Source of the DNA: CAVSJO01 sp963728445
GTDB lineage: Bacteria > Gemmatimonadota > Gemmatimonadetes > Longimicrobiales > RSA9
Reading direction: 5' to 3'
DNA length: 64,000 nucleotides
Assembly (NCBI GenBank): GCA_963728445.1
Contig: CAVSJO010000004.1
Span: 1-64,000, forward strand
Part shown: positions 17,652-27,263 of the stretch, piece by piece
How the letters are laid out: every line of letters starts with the position of its first letter
Numbering within the stretch: the first letter of the stretch is position 1
Program-made: the position numbers and the translations under genes
Notes under the pieces: model-generated
Databases searched by the model: none
What the model saw: the letters and a program-made list of their open reading frames with translations, nothing else
Told to the model about the DNA's origin: nothing

Positions 17652-18560
17652 TCAGGTGCGGACGGGAGCGGCGGCGGAATTCTTCTCGTTGGGGGAGAAG
17701 ACGGCTTCGCGCTCGCTGCCCTTCTCCTGGGCGCGGTCGAGGGCGCCTTCGGCGGCACCGAGCAGGTCCTGGCTGGAGGACATGGCAGGGTCGTAGGCGG
17801 CGATGCCGGCGGAGAGCGTGACGCGGCCGCGGGGGAGCTCCATCTCGAGGAGGCCCTGGCGGACGCGGCGCACGAACTTGACGGCGCTGGCCGGGTCCCG
17901 GGTGGTGAGCAGCGTGACGAACCGGTCTCCGTCGAGGCGGGCGGAGATCTCCATCTTTCGGGTGGTGCGCCGCAGGACGTGGCCGATGGCCCGAAGGGCG
18001 GCGTCGCCTGCATCCTGGCCGTGGTAGGCGTTGTAGTCGCGGAGATGGTCCACGTCGAAGACGACGATGCACAGTGGGTAGCCCCGCTGCGCGCCGGCGA
18101 AGGCGTTCTCGAGGTAGAGCTTGACGTATTTGCTGTTGGGCAGCGTCGTGAGCTGGTCGCGGAGGGCGAGCTGCTCGACCATCGTGCGCTCGCGATCGAC
18201 GGCGACGGACAGCTCGCGGCGCAGGGACGCGGACAACCAGCCGACGGCGAGGGACAGGACGACGAGGCTGACGCTCAGGAGTCCGAGGAACGTCCAGTCG
18301 GGCGCCGGAGTGGACAGGAGCAGACCCGCCATGACGGAGAGGGCCAGCATGCTGAACCACACGGCCAGGGCCAGCGCGACGCCGCGCCAGGCCTCGTAGT
18401 AGCCGAAGAAGAAGACCGGCGTCGCGACGAAGAGCCAGGAAAGGCCGACGACGGCGGAGGGCGCTGGATGCAGCCCCGTCAGGACGGCGGGGACGGCGAA
18501 GACACCGACCGATACGAGTAGCGCCCAGAACGGCATGGGGGGGCTCGACGATTCCGCCAT
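17652..18560 (-). CDS. Membrane protein with degenerate GGDEF domain
   Basis: ATG 18560 gives 302 residues. About five membrane spans (15-120) are followed by a GGDEF fold (about 140-285). The signature motif reads RLDGDRF, replacing the first Gly and the catalytic Glu, and the metal-binding region reads FDVDHLRDYNAYHG. Cyclase activity is therefore unlikely; it may bind c-di-GMP or GTP or regulate partners. Its architecture mirrors the active cyclase at 12299-13168. The C-terminal tail is polar and unstructured (PNEKNSAAAPVRT). Confidence 0.85.
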   Translation of the reverse strand: MAESSSPPMPFWALLVSVGVFAVPAVLTGLHPAPSAVVGLSWLFVATPVFFFGYYEAWRGVALALAVWFSMLALSVMAGLLLSTPAPDWTFLGLLSVSLVVLSLAVGWLSASLRRELSVAVDRERTMVEQLALRDQLTTLPNSKYVKLYLENAFAGAQRGYPLCIVVFDVDHLRDYNAYHGQDAGDAALRAIGHVLRRTTRKMEISARLDGDRFVTLLTTRDPASAVKFVRRVRQGLLEMELPRGRVTLSAGIAAYDPAMSSSQDLLGAAEGALDRAQEKGSEREAVFSPNEKNSAAAPVRT

Positions 18561-18682
18561 GATCCAGCGTCGGAGGTATGGACGTTCGGTTCCTTGTCCA
18601 GCGTCAAAGATAACCCGACCGCGCGGGCGCGCAATCGAGTCATTCCCTTCAGTGTGTCGGGGCAGCGCATACGCGCCGGGCA

Positions 18683-18826
18683 TCATGCAGGCGGTTCGAG
18701 GCGCGACGGCCGCTCCCGGACGGCGGAGGCCACGGCCGAGCCGATGACGGCTGCGCCGGCCAGGGCAACCAGGACGAGGAAGCCCACGATGAGGGCGCAG
18801 ACGAGGAGGAGCAGGGCGTTGATCAT
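18683..18826 (-). CDS. Small single-span membrane protein
   Basis: ATG 18826 encodes 47 residues, mainly one long hydrophobic helix (INALLLLVCALIVGFLVLVA), then a short basic tail. An in-frame ATG at 18892 would add a basic leader (LLQQVVRRRRRG). It lies between the BTAD-TPR regulator and the degenerate GGDEF gene on the same strand. No family recognised. Confidence 0.45.
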   Translation of the reverse strand: MINALLLLVCALIVGFLVLVALAGAAVIGSAVASAVRERPSRLEPPA

Positions 18827-18971
18827 GCCCGTGGGGAGCGCAAGTCGGGTGCCCCGCCGTCGCCGCCGCACAACCTGTTGCAGGAGAGGCATTTGAGGCG
18901 AATTTCGAGCTTCGCTACGATCCCCGCACCCCGAAATGATTTCCGCTCGGGAAGCAGGAAGTAGGGACCGG

Positions 18972-21900
18972 TCAGGGATCGGCGAGTGCGGCCAGCCGGG
19001 CGCGGGCCTGGTCGACGAGAGGGCGCAGCGACGGATCGCAGTCCGCCCACAGGGCGACGAAGGCCCGGTAGTGGGCGGCGGCGGCGCCGGAATCGCCACG
19101 TGCCTCGAGGATGGCCGCCTGCCGGAGGTGGGCGGGCGCGCGGTAAACGAGGTCCGGGATGGACAGCTCCCCGAGGGAGGCGTACCAGTCGAGGGCGTCG
19201 TCGTCCTGGCCGTCGGACGCGAGAGCGGCGGCGTGGCGGAAGCGCGCGATCGGCAGGGAGAAGAAAGGCGACAGCACGGCCTCCTCGGGGGAGATCCCGG
19301 CGAGGCCGCCGGTCAGCGGATCGCCATGGCCGCTCTCAGGAACGAGCGCCGTGCCGACGACACGGGCGTAGGAGGAGGCGAGGAGCGGGCGGGAGCCGTC
19401 CATCGCGAGGGAATCCATGGCGGTGGACGCGTCCGCCGCGCGGCCCAGGCGCACGGCGAGCCAGCCGTCGAGGAAGAGACGCTGGATTCCCGCGACCGGC
19501 AGGTCCGCGTCCTGCCAGGCCGCACCGGTGGGCCCGACGGCCCCTGCGCCGGCTACGGTCGCGAGCCGGGTGCGTGCGGTCTCGAGGGCGGCGGTGTCGG
19601 CGGGCAGCCAGGGGCTCAGGCGCAGGAGCGCCCCGTAGCGCGCGACCCGGCCCGGATCGATGCTGGCGGCGCGGCCCAGCGCCTGGCGTGCGGCGTTCCA
19701 CCGCCCGCCCGCGAGATCGAGCTGCGCGCGCAGAATCAGCGAATAGGACCGTGCAGCAGGTGCCCCGTTGCGGTCGAGGATCGCGAGGGCCTCCGCAGCG
19801 CCCGGGTTGTCGGAGAGGAAGACGGCCAGCGTGTAGGCCGTGCTGACCACGCTGAAGTCGTCCGCGTTCCGGAGCTCGGTGGCGATGAACGCCGAGTCGA
19901 CGACGCCACCCTGCCGCGCGGCGCGGCGCAGGACGCGCAACTGGTGGACGCGGTGGGTCAGCATGTCCACCGGCCCGAGACCCTCTTCCGTCAGCCGAGC
20001 GACGCTCCGCCAGTCGCCCCGCAGCGCCGCCAGCTGCGCCAGGTGGTAGCCCGGCTCACCCGGGCCCGGGTCCAGCGCCCGGACGCGCTCGAACGGCTCC
20101 CGCGCCTCCTCCACCGATCGGCCACGGAGCGGGTTCAGATGGAACAGCACCTCGCCGAGCTGGTCCCACGTCTCTGCGTCGTTCGGGTGGCGGGCGACCA
20201 GGGCCCGCGTGAGGCGTTCGGCTCGCGATGCGTCCCCCGTCCGGTAGGCGACCCGGGCCCGGAGCAGATCCCGCTCGCGAGCCGGAAGCCGGTCCATGTG
20301 GCGCACCGCGGCGGACATGGCGTCGTCCGCCAGTCCGCCCTGGAACGCCGCGCTCGCCGCCACGCTCAGAGCGTAGCTGCCGAGCGCGAAGGTCGAGTCG
20401 GCGTCGACGGCCGCCTGGAACGCCTCGATGGCGCCGTTCACGTCCCCGTTCCGGTAGAGCCGCTGCCCCTCGAGATATTCTTTCATGGCCGGTAGCGACG
20501 ACGTGCTCGCCGAGGCGACGCGGGCCAGCCGCGAGCCCGCGCCGCCCTCGGGCCCCGCGGCGAGGGAGATGACGATGCGGTCGGTGAGCCCGAGCACGTC
20601 CTCGGCCGACCCTTCGGCGTCGGCGCGCTGCACGGGCACGCCCGGCGCGTCCGTACGATACAGCCACGCGGAGACGCGAACCCGGTCGTCGACGGCGACG
20701 ACGTCGCCCACGACGAACAGATCCGCGCCGAAGTGCCGGGCCGCCCGGGCCCGGTCCCGGGTGTCGAGCGGGCCCGGCGTCTCCCGCGCCAGGTAGCCGA
20801 GCACCGCGGGCGGCGAGACGGCGACGAGGTCGCCGGCGCCGTCCAGGCCGCTGCTCAGCAGGTCCACCATCCCCTCCGCCAGGAACTCCTGGTCCCCTGC
20901 CCCGCGCACCGAGAACGGCAGGACGACCACGCGACGGCCCGGACCGGCGGGCGTCTCCCGGGCGGCGAAGACGACGGACAGCGCCGACAACGCGGCGGCG
21001 ACGCCCACGAAGGTGAGGGCGGCGACCCAGACGAGCCGGCGGCGGCCGCGCCGCCGGCCCGGCGACCCGGGCGCCGACGCGGACGGACGCCAGTCCTCGT
21101 CGGGCATGGCCCGGGGAACGGAATTCACGGCGAGGCTCGCCGATCGGCTGCGCACGGCCAGGGCCGAGGCGGGCGGGGAGGAGCCGGCCGCGGAGGGCTC
21201 GGACGACGGCTCGCGCCGGGAGGCAGCGCCCTGCCGCGGCGTCACGTCTGCGGGCGCGGAGGGCTGCACGGGCTCTCCGGAAGCCGACGCCGCAGCCGGG
21301 TCCGTGCGGCGAAGCCGGCGGCAGCGGCGGCAGAGGCGCGAGCAGCGGCGGCAATGGCGCCAGCAGCGGTGGAAGGTCCGGCCGCCGGAGGCGGTCCCGG
21401 ATGGCGCGCGTCTCCGGCGCCGGCTCGAGCTCGAGCTCGTCGCGCAGCCGCCCGGCGAAGTGGTCGAAGACCAGGACCGCCGCGGCGCGGTCGCCGGAAC
21501 GCTCGAGCAGGCGCATGAGGCGCTGGACCGAGGGCTCGTCGACGGGGTCGATGCGCACCGCGCGGCGGCCCCACTCCACGGCCTCCGCGATGCGGCCGTC
21601 CGCCTCGCAGCGGGCCGTCATCTCCCAGGCGGCCGCCCGCGTGCGGGCCATCACGTCCCGGCGCACGTCGAAGATCCACTGCTCGAAGTCGACGGAGGCT
21701 CCGTCCACGTGGAAGCCCTCGAGGAACTCGCCGTTGCGCAGCCCGACCGCGTCGGCGGGTCGGCCCTCGAGGACGGCCTGGCGCAACGCGGACACGTCGC
21801 ACCAGACGTCCGTTACGCCGATCTCGCCGTCGCCCCGCGTGGCGATGACGTCCGGGCCGAGCTGGCCACGCAGGTAGTAGAGCGACTGGCGCAGCGCGTG

Positions 21901-22092
21901 GCGCGCGCGCTCCTCCGGAAGGTCCGGCCAGAGGAGGGCGAGGAGGTGGTCGCGGCGGTGGAAGCCGAGGTCCTGGGTGACGGACAGGTATATGAGGAGT
22001 GCAAGCCGCTTCTGCTGCCGTAGCAGAGAACGGAGGGATCGACCGTCCGGGGAGAGAAGGTCGATGGACCCAAGCGTGGTAAGCCTGTGCAT
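18972..22092 (-). CDS. BTAD transcriptional regulator with FlgO/TolB-like and TPR region (frameshifted)
   Basis: The start is ATG 22092 (MHRLTTLGSIDLLSPDG). The N-terminal ~95 residues are an OmpR/SARP-like winged helix (LIYLSVTQDLGFHRRDHLLALLW), followed by the BTAD helical domain (about 100-245, DVSALRQAVLEGR, WEMTARCEADGRIAEA). After a Pro-rich linker comes one membrane span (LVWVAALTFVGVAAALSAL), a FlgO/TolB-N-like domain (RRVVVLPFSVRGAGDQEFLAEGM) and TPR repeats to the end. Coding passes to another frame near 21310 in the GC-rich linker. Neither frame has a nearby stop that would make two sensible genes, and the restored length (about 1040) fits the family. A likely membrane-anchored transcription regulator of unknown targets. 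Confidence 0.8.
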
Positions 22093-22467
22093 TGGCTCTT
22101 CGTGGGTGGACCGCGGCGCGCTCGGGGAAGCGGCGGCGGCACCGACGGGCACGGTGCAATCCGGCCCGGATCTGAAGCGTAGCGCCGGAGGTGACGGAAA
22201 TTCAAGGCTTTTGTTACGCAGGTGACGGCCACGGGACGCTCGCGTGACGCACGCCGCGTAAGTAAGGAGGCATCGATCGGGGGCCCCCTGCGGCGGGACC
22301 GCCGCCCCCCCATCGAGTCACCCCTTCCGAAACGGCACCCCGGTCGCGAGGCCGGTCCGCAAAGTCATGGGGTCTCCCTCCCCCGGGAGACAGCCCGGCT
22401 GCCGAAGAAGGAGCGTCGAGCGGACCCACGGGTCCGGCGGCGTCTTCCCCGGCAGCAGGAGGCACTC
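22093..22467. other. Divergent intergenic region
   Basis: This 375-base region lies between the BTAD regulator and the large repeat lipoprotein, which it may regulate. It contains a lower-GC patch (about 22195-22225) and GC-rich short inverted repeats near 22275-22310. No clear promoter hexamers, RNA gene or array was recognised. Confidence 0.4.
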
Positions 22468-25400
22468 ATGAGGTACAACCCCGGTAACCCCGGGCGAACG
22501 TGGCGACACGTACGCTCGGGAATCATCGTCGTGGCGGCTGGTGCGGCGGCCGCGATGTTCGCGTGCTCGGATCAGCCGACGGAGCCGACCACCCTGACGC
22601 AGGTGCCCGCGCCCCGGTTCGACTTCACGGCCCCGGGCAACGGGGAGGGCGCGTGCATGTTCGACGACGCCAAGTCGGCGGGGTACGCGCAGGACAAGCT
22701 GCAGTGCACGGCAAACGACGTAGACATTGGGCAGGCGGGCATCACGTACTACTACGTGCGCGATCCGCTGGATCCCGCTCCGACTACGGATCCTCCTTCA
22801 GCGCCGTGGAACGTACTCACCACGGGTCAGACGATCGACTGCATCCCGGGCCAGAAGATCGACGCCTTCGTCGTCGCGCTGATTCAGAACAGCGCCAAAC
22901 AGCGCTACGACATGGGCCTGTGGATTCTCGATCCCAGCCTGTACGGGCAGGAAGGCCAGGATGCCGACTACGGAACCAGCTGCTCGCACTACAACCTGAT
23001 CCCCGGCGTGGGTGGTGCGGTTGACCTCGACGGCGACGATTGCGGCGACGTCAACAGCCAGACCACGACGATCCAGGTTCCGCTGGACAAGCTGACGCTC
23101 ACGTGTCCGAGTGGCGGCGCGACGAACGTTGCAATCAACGCGTGCGCCGGCTGGTCGAACAGCACGTCGGGCGGAAACGACGTCGAGTGCCCGATTCCGG
23201 GCGCGCCGACCACGGCGGAGGGGTTCCGGTGGGGCACGACGCCGCCAGAGGGCTCGAAGTGCACATGCAACGACCTCGTCCTTCCGATCGACGTGAAGGG
23301 CGTGCTGCGGATCAAGAAGGTCACGGTACCGACCGGATCCTCGCAGTCGTTCGCATTCAGCGCCAACTACGACGCCAGCGGCTTCAGCCTGACGGACGGG
23401 CAGACGAACACGTCGGACCCGCTGTCGGCCGGAACGTACACGGCCACGGAAACGGTTCCCACCGGTTGGACGCTCGGCGCGCGCTCCTGCGTGCTGACCG
23501 GGACCGCGACCGCCAAGACCTTCACGAGCACGACGAACGGCGTGAGCGTGGACCTCGGTGCGGGTGAGGACGTGACGTGCACGTTCACGAACACCGCCAC
23601 CGCTTCGCTGGCCGTGCAGAAGCAGACGACCGGCGGAACGGCGTCGTTCAATTACACGGTTAGCGGCACGGGGCTGTCCTCCTTCTCGCGCAATACGGCG
23701 AGCGCCAATCCCACAACGGACGCGGCCTTCAACTTCACGGGGACGCAGCTCTCCGACGTCAAGTACGTCACGGAGTCGGCGCTCACGGGGTGGTCGCTGA
23801 CGAACATCGCCTGCACGACCGGGGGTGCGACCATCGCGATCGGAACCGGCCAGGACGCGTCCTTCAACCAGGGCGCCACGGCAGGGTACGACGCAGGCGA
23901 CAACACGATCAAGGTGACGCTCGCGCCCGGCGCTTCGCCCTCGTGCACCTTCACGAACACGAAGGGTGCCTCGCTGGCGATCCAGAAGAGCACGATCGGC
24001 GGGACGGCCACGTTCGGATACACGGTGTCCGGCGACGGGCTGTCGCCGTTCAACCGCAACACGGGGACGACGAACCCGACGACGGACGCACCGTTCGCGA
24101 TCAGCGGAACGCAGCTCGGTGACAAGTACGTGACCGAGACGGCGCTCACGGGCTGGACGCTCACGAACATTGCGTGCACGGCGAACGGCGCGACGATCGC
24201 CATCGGAACCGGACAGGGCGGCGCGTTCAGCCAGGGCACCTCGGCCGGATACGACCAGGGGGACAACACGGTCAAGGTGACGGTGCACGCCGGTGACTCC
24301 CCAACCTGTACGTTCACGAACACGAAGGACGCGTCTCTCGCGATTCAGAAGAGCACGGTCGGCGGAACGGCGACGTTCGGCTATACGGTCAGCGGCGATG
24401 GTCTGTCTCCGTTCAACCGCAACACGGGGACGGCCAACCCGACCGACGGAAGCGGCCTTCCCGTTCACCGGAATCCAGCTCGGCGACAAGTACGTAACCG
24501 AGACGGCTCTCAGCGGATGGGCCCTCACGAACATCGCGTGCACGGCGAATGGCGCGACCATCGCGATCGGAACGGGTCAGGGTGGCTCCTTCAGTCAGGG
24601 CGCCAGCGCCGACTACGATGCAGGCGACAACACGGTGAAGGTCACCGTCGCTGCCGGCAACACGCCGACGTGCACCTTCACGAACACGAAGTACGGCTCC
24701 ATCACGGTCGTGAAGGACGACAAGAATCCCGAAACGGACGCGCAGGACTTCGGGTTCAGTGCGACCGGGACCGGCATGACACCCGCCAGCTTCACGCTGG
24801 ACGACGATGCCGACGCGACCAATTCGAATCAGCAGGCCTTCAGTCAGCTGCTCCCGGGTTCGCGGACCGTGAGTGAGACGCCAAATTCCAACTGGGCTCT
24901 CACGAACATCCAGTGCACGGGTGCGACGAGCTCGACGATCGCCTACGTCGGTGGCAACGCCAACGCCGCGTTCCAGGCGGGCGACAACACGGCCGGCATC
25001 GGACTTGCCGCCGGCGAGGATTTGACTTGCACGTTCACGAACCAGCGGAAGGCGCAGCTGATCGTGACGAAGACGGTGGTCAACGGCGGAACGCAGTCGT
25101 TCGACTTCAGCCGGACCGGGATCAGCGACTTCTCGCTGATCAATGGTGGGCAGAACGACAGCGGGAAGACCCTGGCTCCCGGCAGCTACACGGTGTGCGA
25201 GCTGACGTTGGCCGTCGCCTGGGCCGCCCAGGTGAACGTGACCGGCGGCACGAGCAACTCCGGAATCTACAATCCGGACTTCCCGGAGGATCTCGGAAAC
25301 CGGTGCGTAGACATCACCCTGTCCTACGGCGATGTCGCGACTGCCGCGTGGACGAACACGCCGCCTCCTGGCGGAGACGCCCGCACGATCGGGTACTGGA

Positions 25401-25861
25401 AGAACTGGTCGAGCTGCTCGACGGGCAACCAGTACCAGAAGGCGATCTCGAGCGATCCGCCGCGGCCGACGCTGGATGGCAACCTGCCGCAGACGATCGC
25501 CCAGGGCTTCGACGCGAACACGACAAACGACTTCACGGTTTCCTCATGTGAGGTCGGTGTCAGCATCCTTGGCAAGAGTGACACCAGCTCGGGCAAGAAG
25601 ATGGCGAGTGACGCCTGCTACAACCTGGCGGCCCAACTGCTCGCAGCCCAGCTGAACTACTCGGCTGGCGCCGGGATGTGCGCACAGGTGACGCAGGCCA
25701 TCACGGACGCGCAGAAGCTGCTGGACCAGTACAACTTCGATGGCAGTGGCGCCTGTCTCAGCAACAAGGACAAGGCCCACTCCGCAGACTATAGTGCGGC
25801 CAACAGTCTGGCATCGTTGCTCGACTCGTACAACAACAACACGCTGTCGGGCTGCAACTGA
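22468..25861 (+). CDS. Large lipoprotein with tandem prealbumin-like repeats (frameshifted)
   Basis: ATG 22468 follows an AGGAGG box by 7 nt. The signal peptide ends with FAC, giving a probable lipoprotein. After a Cys-rich N-terminal domain (to about residue 270) come five prealbumin/SpaA-like domains ending in CTFTNT-type strands. Three are near-identical repeats of about 120 residues (SLAIQKSTxGGTATFGYTVSG). The C-terminal domain has the GYWKN motif (TIGYWKNWSSC). One extra C near 24443, in the third repeat, shifts the frame; sister repeats show the expected reading NPTTDA. Restored, the protein has about 1130 residues. A probable cell-surface adhesin or matrix protein. Intramolecular isopeptide bonds are known in SpaA folds but not demonstrable here. 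Confidence 0.8.
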
Positions 25862-25888
25862 CGGCGCGGCAAGTCCAACTCAACCGGG

Positions 25889-25910
25889 GGGCCCGGCCAT
25901 GGCCGGGCCC
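25889..25910 (+). terminator. Probable intrinsic terminator
   Basis: A perfect 10-bp inverted repeat (GGGCCCGGCC AT GGCCGGGCCC) starts 28 nt after the repeat lipoprotein stop. The following TCTC is a poor U-tract, so termination may be partial. Confidence 0.55.
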
Positions 25911-26111
25911 TCTCGCTTGCCCGGCGGGAATTGCCGGCAAACGAGTTCCTTCCGGCGTGGTCGAAATCGGGTTTAGATTGGCCGGAACGCTTCTGCGCCC
26001 GACGCACGAAGCCAGATGCGCGCGATCGGACGATGGGAGGGCAGGCCAGACGGTGTTTGCTTCAACGCAGGGAGATGCCTGATGGGGACGAGACATGAGA
26101 CGAGGACCGCA

Positions 26112-27191
26112 ATGCTACGACGGCGCGGCTTGTGTTTGCTGGCCGTCGCGCTGCCGGCCCTCGGGAGCGCCGCATGCACGGGGACGGACGGTTCGGCCGC
26201 ACAGGTCGGAAGTCCCGTCACCGTTCAACCGAGCGACGACGTTCCCGCGGTTCTGGCCACCGTGGGCGACGAACAGATCACCATGGCGGCCATTCGAGAG
26301 AAGGTCGGCGATCAACTCGACGCCCTCCAGACGAACTACGAGCGTACCCGGCGCGAGCTGATTCAGCGAACGCTGGATGGGATCCTGCAGGACAAGGTGC
26401 TGTCTGCGGAGGCGCAGAAGCAAGGCAAAACCGTCGACGATCTCGTTCTTGCAGAGGCGGGCGGTTCGTTCGAGCCGACGGACGTTGAGATCACGACCTG
26501 GTTCCAGGAAAACCAGGACCGACTCGGCGGGCGCCCCCTCGAGCAGCTCAAGCCGCAGATCGCGGACTATCTGCGAAAGCAAAGCCAGGCTGAAGCCGCT
26601 GGACGCCTGCAGGACCGGCTGAATGCGGAGCGCGGGGTCAAGATCAACCTGCAGCCATACCGGCTCAAGTTCGACAACGGGAACTCGCCGGTGCTGGGCA
26701 ACGACGATGCGCCCGTCACACTGGTGGAGTTCTCCGATTTCCAGTGCCCCTTCTGCGGTCGGTTCTTTTCAACGCTCAAGCGTGTCGAGCAGCAGTTTGG
26801 GGACACCGTGCGGATCGTATACCGTCAGTATCCGATCCCGAGCCTCCATCCGAATGCGCAGAAAGCCGCGGAAGCGTCCCTCTGCGCGAACGAGCAGGGC
26901 AAGTTCTGGCAGATGCACGACCTGATGTTCCAGGACCAGTCGAATCTCCTGATCAAGGATCTGAAGGACAAAGCCTCGAGCCTCGGGCTCGATCGGCAGC
27001 GCTTCGACGCATGTCTGGAATCCGGACGATACGTCGAGCAGATCCAGAAGGATCAGGCCGAAGGATCTCGTGTCGGGGTGACGGGCACCCCCGCGATCTT
27101 CGTCAACGGCGTGCCGCTACCCGGAGGCGCGGTGCCCTACGACGTGATCGAGAAGGCGATCCGGGACGAACTGCGACGGCAATCGCGCTGA
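26112..27191 (+). CDS. SurA_N-like plus DsbA-type thioredoxin lipoprotein
   Basis: ATG 26112 (GAGGA 6 nt upstream) gives a lipoprotein signal MLRRRGLCLLAVALPALGSAAC, and the mature protein has about 335 residues. A longer start at ATG 26082 is also possible. Residues 45-165 resemble the SurA/PrsA N-terminal chaperone segment (VLATVGDEQITMAAIREKVG), without a rotamase domain. Residues 190-355 are a DsbA/DsbG-like thioredoxin fold with active site FQCPFCGRFF and cis-Pro loop GVTGTPAIFVNG. It likely makes or isomerises disulfides in envelope proteins; the Cys-rich neighbour upstream could be a substrate. A strong terminator follows. Confidence 0.85.
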   Translation: MLRRRGLCLLAVALPALGSAACTGTDGSAAQVGSPVTVQPSDDVPAVLATVGDEQITMAAIREKVGDQLDALQTNYERTRRELIQRTLDGILQDKVLSAEAQKQGKTVDDLVLAEAGGSFEPTDVEITTWFQENQDRLGGRPLEQLKPQIADYLRKQSQAEAAGRLQDRLNAERGVKINLQPYRLKFDNGNSPVLGNDDAPVTLVEFSDFQCPFCGRFFSTLKRVEQQFGDTVRIVYRQYPIPSLHPNAQKAAEASLCANEQGKFWQMHDLMFQDQSNLLIKDLKDKASSLGLDRQRFDACLESGRYVEQIQKDQAEGSRVGVTGTPAIFVNGVPLPGGAVPYDVIEKAIRDELRRQSR

Positions 27192-27216
27192 CGGGGCACT
27201 GTTCACGTAAGAAGTC

Positions 27217-27249
27217 AAGGGGGGCGGCGCTTCAGCGCCGCCCCCCTTT
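27217..27249. terminator. Strong bidirectional terminator
   Basis: A 14-bp stem (AAGGGGGGCGGCGC / GCGCCGCCCCCCTT) with TTCA loop is flanked by AA on the left and TTT on the right. It serves the converging DsbA-like (plus) and subtilase (minus) genes. Confidence 0.8.
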
Positions 27250-27263
27250 CCGTCCGGGTGGAC

